The notes beneath the pieces were generated by a model. It worked only from the letters and a program-made list of their open reading frames with translations, made no database searches and was not told the DNA's origin. A program made the position numbers and the translations under genes. From Zizania palustris (lineage: Eukaryota > Streptophyta > Magnoliopsida > Poales > Poaceae): a stretch of DNA of 64,000 nucleotides. The stretch is from contig JAAALK010000283.1 of the NCBI GenBank assembly GCA_019279435.1, positions 7,378,001 through 7,442,000 on the forward strand, in the 5' to 3' direction. This document shows, piece by piece, positions 1 through 8,393 of this stretch (positions are counted from its first letter, which is position 1; each line of letters opens with the position of its first letter).

Positions 1-649
1 TATCTAGAACCGGTCGCGAGAGAGTGTGGCGGCACAGTGTAGAGACATGCATGGCGTAGATATGGTGTGGGCGTGTGGCACAGCACAAATCCAAGGTGGT
101 GTGGCACAGATGCAAGACAACGTGGCACATATTAGGCATGGCAGAGTGCAGATCCAACAAGTGTGACGTGGAGCAGCTAAAGGCCTAGCAGAGCAGTACG
201 CTGCATGACAAGGTAGTAGTGCACGACATGGCGGGGTTAGGTGTAGCAATGACTCCTCGTTTATTGTAGCAAGTGTCGTGACTCCTGTGGGCTAATAGGA
301 GTAATGGAACTGGAAAGACTATGACCTATTAAAGACGTAAATAAATGATGGTTGAATATGAGGAAGATGAATGATGAATCTGAGAAAGAGGATCCATATG
401 ATGACGTGGATATGAGTGAGAATGATGTAGTTACTAACTATGTAGCCCAAATTATTGGGTACGAATACGATACTTCGATTCAACATTTTCTAAAAATACA
501 TATAAAAATAACAACCACCGAAACATAATAACATAATTCTTAGTTCAATACATCAACATGAAAATAAATACAAATAAACTATTATTATCACAGATGCATT
601 TGAGCCATCAAATCCCGATCCACTATTACTACTAATCAATTTACAAATT

Positions 650-716
650 CAACATTCACACAAACAATGAAACAAGTATAACACTCAACATTCACACAAA
701 CAATGAAACAAGTATA
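650..716. repeat. 36-bp tandem duplication (2 copies)
   Basis: The 31-base core starting CAACATTCACACAAACAATG occurs at 650-680 and again at 686-716 with no difference, giving a 36-bp period. Nothing else in the neighbourhood suggests a function; slippage or local duplication is enough to explain it. Confidence 0.85.
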
Positions 717-1095
717 CCACAGTGATTACGTATCCACTCATTCAGCAAGATAGCACAAGCACATTGCTGTGAGAGAGTAGTTGCAGGGTGGTATGGTCGG
801 TCGTCTTCTCGAAAATGACGTTATTGGTGACACCAGAGACAAGGAGGGAATGTAGAAAGACGTTGTCCATCTGGACACGCACTTCATTGTCTCACATGAA
901 TGGACACCGGTGATGAAGTGGAGAGTGATCTGTGGCTTGGTGTCAATATGGTCGTTTGGTCTGGAGTCATCATCAATGGACAAGTTGAGGAGGAAGATGC
1001 AAGGGCAAATCATGTAGTGATCAGGACCAAATTTATCATTGTAGCTAAAGCAGAGCCTGAGACAATGGCGTTCCTCCACCTCTACCTAGGACAAT

Positions 1096-1175
1096 CGTTT
1101 TACTAACTAGTCCTCCACCATGACCGGTGTTGTTTCGTTTTACTAACTAGTCCTCCACCGTGACCGGTGTTGTTG
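1096..1175. repeat. 40-bp tandem duplication (2 copies)
   Basis: 1096-1135 and 1136-1175 are direct repeats beginning CGTTTTACTAACTAG. They differ at two positions, A/G in the CCACC[A/G]TGACC core and the last base. The repeat is non-coding as far as can be seen. Confidence 0.85.
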
Positions 1176-1395
1176 TAGAGGTCAGTGGCGGGCACAATGC
1201 TGGTAGCGCCAAGTGGGCAGGAAGCCACGAGCCTGATGGTGTGATGACATCGGGGTCAGGACCAAGGCAATGACACATTGATCGTGAAGGTCCAACTATC
1301 CGGCCAAGCTCATAGCAACGACGAGGTCTTGCTCTATTGCTCGACTTTGCTGTTCTCACAAAGGCTGCGTTGGATGGATGAAGCATCTAGACCCC

Positions 1396-2035
1396 TGATA
1401 TGGTTTTGGTAATTAATGACAAATGGGATTTGTGGACTAACTATTGCTTGCAAGTGTGATTGAGACATGCTAGGTCCACAAGAATAAAGCAAAGGATGAA
1501 GCACGTGGGTTTAAATTGTTAATGGCAAAGAAAAGATCAAAGTGAAGGTAAAAGAGGTTAGTAATTTGATCAAGGAGATGATGTGATCAAATAGGCTAGA
1601 ATTTTATTTTGATCTTTGTCTTACTATTAAGAGGGGTTGTAAAGTAAAGCTAGATTTGATTTTATGCCACTTAGACTTTGTATTCATGTAGAACAAAATT
1701 TAGCATTTCCTAGAGTTTTTGGTCAGACCATAGTAGTCACTCCGGTCAGACCAAAATAGTTTGGTCTGACCGATATTTTTGTCGGTTTGACCGTAGTTGA
1801 TACAAAGAGGTTTTTCTATGTCCAGGGATATTTTTCTGCTAAGTCATTTGGGTTGGTCTGACCGATAGTGTTTGTTGAGACCGTGAATTCTTCCGGTTAG
1901 ACCGAAGTGGATATAGAGATAAATTTTTGGTACCTCACTTTTTTGAGGCAAAGTCTCACATGGTCGGTCTAACTGGACTTGAGGTCAGTCAGACCGAAGT
2001 CACCACGTCGGCCTAACTAAATTGTGTTTGATGTG
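1396..2035 (+). repeat. LTR of copia element I, first part
   Basis: The LTR starts TGATATGGTTTTGG at 1396, continues to the insertion of element A at 2035/2036 and resumes at 12936. Removing A leaves about 1396 bp running from TG to CCTACA at 13691, directly followed by a primer binding site, so this is the 5' LTR of a + strand element. It carries many copies of GGTCTGACC and its reverse complement GGTCAGACC, which give it strong local hairpin potential. The family is a copia type; the matching 3' LTR is not in the window. Confidence 0.8.
2031..2035. repeat. Target site duplication of element A, left
   Basis: ATGTG at 2031-2035 is repeated exactly at 12931-12935, immediately outside the TG...CA termini of the two LTRs of element A. 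Confidence 0.95.
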
Positions 2036-4048
2036 TGTTGGACCGGAAACGGCGACCAGAGGGGGGGTGAATGGGAGCTTTTAAAATTTCTGGCTAAAAA
2101 CTTAGCCTTCGGTTCTGTTCAGTCTTCTGCGGAACAGGCTTCGAACACAACCTTCGAAGGTCTGGTTCGGAGGTACTTCGACACCTTCGAACACAGGCTT
2201 CGGAGAGGCAAAAGTTCGAAGCCAAGAAGACTTCGCTCCACTTACAACCCTCGAAAATCTACTCTGCTAAGTCAGTGCAGGCTCCGCACACAGGGTGCTT
2301 TGAGCAGACTTCGCACTTCACCCTTCGCAGGAGTGGACAGCCCTCTGTGGACTACGACCAAGTACTTGGCGGCAGCAACTGGTGCTGGGCTTCGTACGCG
2401 AAGGTCTACACGCACACAAAACGGACCACGCTAAGGGCTTCGACACAAGAAGCACTACGGGAATAAAACAGGGCTTCGCTAGTAAGCAGCGAGATCTTGC
2501 CTCGAGTTACACAGAGCGACAGCACACTGTAAAGCACACTTCGCAATAAAACACCCTTCGCCAAGACAGGCTCCGGTGAACTAACGACAAGCGAGGTATG
2601 CAACACGAGCTCAAGCAAAAGCACACAGAAACAGGGCTTCGCCGCTTGAACAAGGAACACAGAAAAATGAACTCTCAGGATGTATTCAATTGAAGTGTAT
2701 GGCTACAGGAGCTCAACAGTAAATGCTCAAAGTGTTAAATGTTACCTACCGAGCCCCCATATTTATAGCCCACGGTTTCATCCTAAGGAAGTGACTACAT
2801 TACCCCTAGGGTTTACATCCATTTTGTCTCTACAGAACTAAGGGGTACAAAAGGTAGTCCACCTTTATTTTGGAGGCTTCTCTGTCAGCTGCAGAGGGGA
2901 CAGTGTCAGCCTTTTTCAGAACAGACAGTGTCAGCCTTTACAGAGTTGACTTCTGGAACCTCCCTTCGCACGCGAGGGGTGCGGAAGCTTCGGCGAGAAG
3001 CCTGCAGCCTGTTGGCCTTCGCTCCGCCGAAGATGACCTTCGATACAGTGACGGTTTTGAGCCGAAGCCGTCAAAGCCCTTGGGCCTTCGCACCACCACC
3101 TCCGGAGTGGATCACCACGGCTTCGCAGCTACTCCGAGCTCGAACACCGTCCGTCCGTGTACCGAAGCCATGCATGGCCGAAGCACCTCAAGTCAACCTC
3201 ACTCCGGAGCTAGCCTCGCTCCGAAGTCCTTCACACTCCGAAGCCCCACCTTCGGAGTACCACCCTTCGAAGTCCCTCCTTCGTCCAAGGCCTCCGCATG
3301 AAGCATTCCATGAGCACTTCGTCGCAGTGTCTCACTCCGAGCACACTCCTCGACGAGCCTCACCCGGACCATGCCTTCGATGCGCCTCGACTTCTGAGAC
3401 CTTCGTCGGGCCACCTTCGAGTGTCTCCCTCCGGAGCACACTTCGAACACCTTGCCTCCGCAGAGGACTTGTTCCACCAACTCCGAAGTCACTCCATTCG
3501 GAGTACCTTCGAAGTGCCTCACCTCCGAGGACTTGTCTCGGAGTACCTTCAGCCGGAGCCACGCTCCGCACTCTCTGCCTTCACCTGGCACGCCTCGACC
3601 CGAGGACCGACCCGGACCACCTTCGCAGCCACCGTGACGGAGCTCCCCGCTCCCTTGGCATCAAACCACCCGCTTGACCCAAGTTCACCTGGCTCGAACC
3701 CTGTCCGTCGCCTCCGAAGTCCCTGCGCACCACCGACAAGCAGACAAGTGTATCCAGTACTCCGGAGACCTCTCCGGGTTAGCAACCTCCGGCACACACT
3801 CCGGTGTACCGCCCAAAGTACCGAAGCCATCGGTACGAACCCAGTCATCGCGTACTGTCGGACCCCTCCGACAGGTACACTCCGCTGCACAGCTGCAGCA
3901 AGCAAACACCGAACACACTCTGGTGACACACCTCCGAACACCCTTCGGAGGTACCACCTCCGAAGCCCCTCCGGAGGTACCCTTCGAACAGAGGGTAAAA
4001 GCCTGTCAATCACTCATCACAAACACCGAAACCACCCTTGGTTTCTCA
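2036..4048 (-). repeat. 3' LTR of element A
   Basis: The LTR is 2013 bp, TGTTGG...CTCA on the + strand, which is TGAG...CAACA in element orientation. It aligns without indels to 10918-12930 (constant offset 8882). I found two substitutions, near 2214 and 3922. The sequence is packed with TTCGAA, CTTCGGAG and CTCCGAAG words, for example four TTCGAA between 2140 and 2220. Long open frames inside it reflect a low stop density and are not called as genes. Confidence 0.95.
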
Positions 4049-5222
4049 ATCTCCCCCTTGATGAGTGCATTGACAACCAAATTGAAGTTCAAGAAAATGT
4101 AAAAATTTTCAGCACACAAGTGACCATAAAAACTCAGAAAAGAGCCAAAGCATGTCACTTGATAAAAGAAATTTTCTCCCCCTTTGTGAAAGAGTAAAAG
4201 CCCTTTGGCAAATCTCCCCTTGAAAAGAACTCCCCCTGAGTTGAGCAAATTTTTCTCCCCCTTTATGTCAAAAATCTCTCCCCCTTTAGAAATAATGCCT
4301 TCTTGCAGCAGAGAACATAGCAAAATCTCTCCCCCTTTGGCAATGCAAGCATCAAGGAGCATTCAAAAGATGCAAAGCTGCGAAATGAATAGAATTGCAA
4401 AGACATATAATGCAAAAATATGCCAAAATTAACACAAATGATCATGTGCTCAGCTCAATTTAACAATCTGTGAAACAAGATGATGGCATGTGATTTTGTC
4501 ATTTTGAAGTAAAAGCATCACCACTGAATCAAAGCAGCTAGACATGTGAAGGCAGGGACTGCGCAAAGCTAACAAGTTCTACCCTTAGACAGACAAGTCT
4601 TGTTCAAAAGGAGCTGTGAAAGCAAACTTGATGATCAATTAATTTTTGTTATTCTTTTTCTTAATGCCAGGGGTTATTTGTTTGTCCACCTTATACTTTC
4701 CAATCAGGCCAAGCCTAGGCATGAAAGCCATCTGAAGCTTAAGGCGGTGATTTTGGCATACACTATACTATCCCAGTTCAAACCAAAGTGCAATGGTAAG
4801 CAGTCTAGAATAGAGTAGTGCGACAAACAAACCCTCCTGGATCTTTTCCTTTAAACCAGATAAATCATGGATTTTTGATTTTGATTCAGATAAATGAAAT
4901 ATTTTGGTGAATATCCATGAATAAAGAACACAATTTTTCAAGTTGCAAATTTTAGCATCCAAGGAACAGTGTCTTGCTGTCAAGTAGATAAAAGATAGCT
5001 AAAAGCAGTCCACCCTAAACAAGCTAGATACAAGATTATGCGGTGAGCAAGTTTTGATTTTTAGAAAATAAAACATCATGCACAATCAATGTTCCAGACA
5101 TATTTCATAGAGCTGAGCTGTCATGATTTCTTTGAATGAAAAGCAGGCATATAATAGCAAAATATGTAAATGCAATTTCACCCATAAAGAGTATATGCAA
5201 GACAATTAAAATCAGCTCCCCC
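4049..5222 (-). other. 3' non-coding region of A with multiple polypurine tracts
   Basis: This is the stretch between the end of pol and the 3' LTR. Tracts reading CTCCCC(C)(T) on the + strand (AGGGGGAG on the element strand) begin at 4051, 4176, 4214, 4230, 4255, 4278 and 4328. The one at 4051 abuts the LTR and is the likely functional plus-strand primer. The remainder (about 4350-5222) has no ORF of note. There is no env-like gene, unlike some soybean SIRE-type elements. Confidence 0.8.
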
Positions 5223-8200
5223 TCACAAAATGACGTAAGGATGACAAATACCAAGTTCCCCACGCAAGTAAGCAAATCGAGAAGCATCGAGGGGTTTTGT
5301 AAAAATATCGGCAAGCTGGTGTTGGGTATCAACATATTGAAGTTCAATATCACCCTTCTCATTGTGATCTCTGAGAAAATGATACCGTACATCAATGTGT
5401 TTGGTTCTGGAGTGCTGAACCGGGTTGTTTGCAATACAAATGGCACTAGTGTTATCACAGAAAAGTGGAACACTCTTATAATCTAACCCGAAGTCCCGCA
5501 AAGTGGAAACCATCCACAAAATCTGAGAGCAACAGCTAGCTGCAGCAACATATTCGGCCTCGGCCGTCGATTGTGCAACACTAGACTGTTTGCGGGAAGA
5601 CCAGCAAACCAGAGACGTACCCAGAAAATGACAAGTACCAGAGGTACTCTTTCTATCAATTCTACACCCAGCAAAATCCGCATCTGAATAACCTCTAAGA
5701 CATAAAGATGAAGACGATGAATACCATATGCCAAATTCAAGGGTGTGTTTGAGATACCTTAGAATGCGCTTAACCGCTTGGCGGTGCGAAGCTCGTGGTG
5801 AAGCCTGAAAACGAGCGCACAGACATACTGCGAAGTGTATGTCCGGCCTCGTGGCAGTCAAGTAGAGGAGGGAGCCGATCATGCTCCGAAACTCCTTCTG
5901 ATCTACAGCTTCTCCATCTTCGTCAGGGTCCAATGCTACAGATGTAGCCATTGGAGTGGCGAGAGGCTTCGCATCGGACATGTCAAATTTCTTGAGCAGG
6001 TCCTTGGTGTACTTTGTCTGGTGGACAAAAGTACCTTGTTTGCTTTGCTTGATTTGCAAACCAAGGAAAAAGGTGAGTTCACCCATCATCGACATTTCAA
6101 ATTCCCTGCTCATGGTATCTGCAAACTCGGCAACCAAAGCATGAGAAGAGCCACCAAAGATGATATCATCCACATAAATCTGCACTAGGAGGAAATCTTT
6201 GCCATGCTTGAGAGTAAACAAAGTTTTATCAACAGAGCCCATTAAATACCCTCGCTCAAGCAGAAAAGACTTAAGTCTATCATACCACGCCCGAGGGGCC
6301 TGCTTGAGTCCATAAAGAGCCTTATGAAGTTTAAGGACTTTATGTGGGTACTTGGGGTTTTCAAAACCAGGGGGTTGTTTTACATAAACATCTTCACCTA
6401 TGAAGCCATTAAGAAAAGCACTTTTGACATCCATTTGATAGAGTTTGAATCCCCGGGATGTCGCAAAGGCAAGCAAAATCCTAATGGCCTCAAGGCGAGC
6501 AACAGGTGCAAAAGTTTCAGTAAAATCAATCCCTTCTAGTTGAGAAAAGCCCTGAGCTACAAGTCTAGCCTTATTTCTAACAATTGTTCCATCCTCCCCT
6601 TGTTTATTTTTAAAAATCCATTTTGTTCCAATGAAATGAACATTTGGTGGAGGATCAACTAAAGTCCAGACTTGGTTTCTTTCAAAATTCTCAAGCTCTT
6701 CATGCATGGCATTGATCCAACTAGAATCAGAAAGTGCATGACTAACATCTAAGGGCTCGAAAGAAGCAACAAAAGCAGCATTAGTGAAATGAGCGTGAGA
6801 ACGTGTTACCCTTTGATCAAGCTCACCAATGATCTGCTCGGGAGGGTGCATCCTTTGGACATGATGTGGAGCCTCACGGCGGGATGCAGTCTCCCCCTCA
6901 ACTTGTGCGTTGGAGTGGTCCAAGATGACCGATGTTGAGGTAGTCGCTTCGGGACCTCGTGCCGAAGTAGTAGAAGCGGGGTCAGCTTCGGGGGTTGACG
7001 TCGAGGGTAGTAGGGGATCATCCTCGAATTCTCCGGGATCTTCGTCTTCAAATAAAGTCTGTTCCATGTCGTGTTCATTTGCCTGTTCAAAAGCAGAACT
7101 AACAGAGGGGGTTGATTCATCAAAAGTCACATCACATGACTCGATGACAGTGTTAGTTTCCAAGTTATAAACACGATAAGAATGACCATGAGTAGTATAA
7201 CCCAAAAAGATCCCGTCAGAAGATCGCGACTCAAATTTATCCAAGTTACCACGTTTTAGGATAAAGCAGCGACAGCCAAAAACTCGAAGATGAGTAACCT
7301 TGGGCTGTCTCCCAAAACGCAGCTCATAAGATGTCAAATTCAAAATTGAGCGCAAGAAAATTCGGTTTGAGATGTAACATGCAGTGTTCATGGCCTCAGC
7401 CCAGAATTTTCTAGGAGTCCTATGCTCATCAAGCATCGTCCTAGCCATCTCAACCAAAGTGCGGTTTTTCCTCTCAACAACACCGTTCTGTTGAGGAACC
7501 CGCGGAGCAGAGAATTGATGTTCTATGCCATGCTCCATGCAAAAGTCAACAAAGAGACTATTTTTGAACTCGGTGCCATTATCGCTTCGAATGAATTTTA
7601 ATGCACCAGGGAGTTCAGTGAAAAGTCTCAAAGCCAAGCTCCGAAAGTGTGAAAACACTTCGTCCTTGCTGGCAAGAAAGAAGACCCAAGAGTAGCGAGA
7701 GTAATCGTCGACAATAACAAGTACATACCACTTGCCGCCTAAAGAACTAACCCGAGAAGGACCTACAGTGTCCATATGGAGAAGTTCTCCGGGTTGTTCA
7801 GTCATCACTGTGGTGACTGGCGAATGCGAAGCGGCAATCATTTTTCCATGTCGACAAGGAGCGCAAACTAAATTCTTCTCAAACTTGAGCTTGGGCAATC
7901 CTCGGATCAAACCTAGGGCGCTCAGACGAGCGAGCAACTCAAAGCTCATATGCCCTAGTCTCCTATGCCACTTCCAAAGCTCAGAAGTCGAATGTGCAAC
8001 AAGACAATGAGAAGAACCAGATGATTCTGAAAAATCAGCTCCAAAAACTCTCCCAACCCTAAAGATCTTACAAACCACAACGCCATCAGAATTGAGCACT
8101 TGCGAAGTATCGCGATGAAATCGCACTTCGAAGCCCTCATCAAGCAACTGAGATACAGACAACAAATTGTATCCCAGGTTCTCAACCAAAGCAACATCTT

Positions 8201-8375
8201 TGAGAGTGAAGTTCGAATTAATTCTTACCACACCTTTACCTTTCACTCTACTCCTTCGATTGTTTCCGAAGGTGATATGTTCCCTTTGCTTGGTTGTGGT
8301 GAGGCTGGAGAACCAATTTGCATCTCCGGTCATGTGGCGCGAACAACCGGAGTCCATGATCCACGTGCCCTCCAA
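5223..8375 (-). CDS. pol: Copia pol polyprotein (PR-IN-RT-RH) of element A
   Basis: This is a 1050-codon open frame in phase with gag and separated from it only by the amber codon at 8391-8393. If expressed by readthrough, the product starts at 8390; the Met at 8375 is simply the first internal one. Protease has the DSG active site at residues 8-10. The integrase zinc finger is H137, H142, C171, C174. The integrase core triad is D202, D265 and E301 (D-62-D-35-E). RT follows, with KWIFKNK, the MDVKSAFLNG motif, and YVDD near residue 735. Copia RNase H follows with SDADFAG, the TAEAEY motif, KHIDVRYHFLRD and a terminal ADIFTKPL. The frame has no stops and the active-site residues are present, so it may be functional. 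It makes cDNA and integrates it. It ends 1.17 kb before the 3' LTR. Confidence 0.95.
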   Translation of the reverse strand: MEGTWIMDSGCSRHMTGDANWFSSLTTTKQREHITFGNNRRSRVKGKGVVRINSNFTLKDVALVENLGYNLLSVSQLLDEGFEVRFHRDTSQVLNSDGVVVCKIFRVGRVFGADFSESSGSSHCLVAHSTSELWKWHRRLGHMSFELLARLSALGLIRGLPKLKFEKNLVCAPCRHGKMIAASHSPVTTVMTEQPGELLHMDTVGPSRVSSLGGKWYVLVIVDDYSRYSWVFFLASKDEVFSHFRSLALRLFTELPGALKFIRSDNGTEFKNSLFVDFCMEHGIEHQFSAPRVPQQNGVVERKNRTLVEMARTMLDEHRTPRKFWAEAMNTACYISNRIFLRSILNLTSYELRFGRQPKVTHLRVFGCRCFILKRGNLDKFESRSSDGIFLGYTTHGHSYRVYNLETNTVIESCDVTFDESTPSVSSAFEQANEHDMEQTLFEDEDPGEFEDDPLLPSTSTPEADPASTTSARGPEATTSTSVILDHSNAQVEGETASRREAPHHVQRMHPPEQIIGELDQRVTRSHAHFTNAAFVASFEPLDVSHALSDSSWINAMHEELENFERNQVWTLVDPPPNVHFIGTKWIFKNKQGEDGTIVRNKARLVAQGFSQLEGIDFTETFAPVARLEAIRILLAFATSRGFKLYQMDVKSAFLNGFIGEDVYVKQPPGFENPKYPHKVLKLHKALYGLKQAPRAWYDRLKSFLLERGYLMGSVDKTLFTLKHGKDFLLVQIYVDDIIFGGSSHALVAEFADTMSREFEMSMMGELTFFLGLQIKQSKQGTFVHQTKYTKDLLKKFDMSDAKPLATPMATSVALDPDEDGEAVDQKEFRSMIGSLLYLTATRPDIHFAVCLCARFQASPRASHRQAVKRILRYLKHTLEFGIWYSSSSSLCLRGYSDADFAGCRIDRKSTSGTCHFLGTSLVCWSSRKQSSVAQSTAEAEYVAAASCCSQILWMVSTLRDFGLDYKSVPLFCDNTSAICIANNPVQHSRTKHIDVRYHFLRDHNEKGDIELQYVDTQHQLADIFTKPLDASRFAYLRGELGICHPYVIL

Positions 8376-8390
8376 GCCTCGACCTGTCGC

Positions 8391-8393
8391 CTA
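8391..8393 (-). promoter_or_regulatory. In-frame amber codon between gag and pol (candidate readthrough site)
   Basis: On the element strand the gag frame ends GTG TAG GCG ACA. The same frame then continues without interruption through the protease DSG and the rest of pol. A UAG at the homologous codon, also followed by G, occurs in element G (62368-62370), with exactly the same number of codons to the conserved Trp before DSG. Retention in two diverged copies argues for programmed suppression, which would set the Gag to Gag-Pol ratio. UAG-G with downstream RNA structure is a known readthrough class; any such structure here is untested. Confidence 0.65.

Larger units (their letters stand above)
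1..1395. other. Unassigned flank without a supportable gene
   Basis: No domain, splice pattern or transposon protein could be recognised here. The first 250 bases contain degenerate words of the type GTGGCACAG and GCATGGC. 490-720 is AT-rich and holds a short tandem duplication. A second tandem duplication lies at 1096-1175. Open frames of 68-113 codons overlap on both strands near 738-1106, but none resembles a known protein and I do not call them. The stretch is the left flank of element I. The five bases before that LTR (ACCCC, 1391-1395) would be its target duplication, which cannot be tested because the other end of I is missing. Confidence 0.6.

Noticed and set aside
738..1106. Possible cellular gene fragment
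   Set aside because: Overlapping frames of 113 and 68 codons on opposite strands, no recognisable family, no splice or promoter support.
2100..2230. Heat-shock elements in the A LTR
   Set aside because: The repeated words are TTCGAA with no two-base spacing between GAA and TTC units as required for a canonical HSE.
2928..4197. Open frames of 249 and 299 codons, repeated at 11810-12559 and 12180-13022
   Set aside because: They lie wholly or mostly within the A LTRs, overlap each other in different frames on both strands, and owe their length to CCGAAG/TTCGAA-rich sequence with few stops. No domain is recognisable.
4049..5222. Env-like gene after pol in A
   Set aside because: No frame of useful length, no signal peptide or membrane segment is seen; only PPTs and AT-rich sequence.
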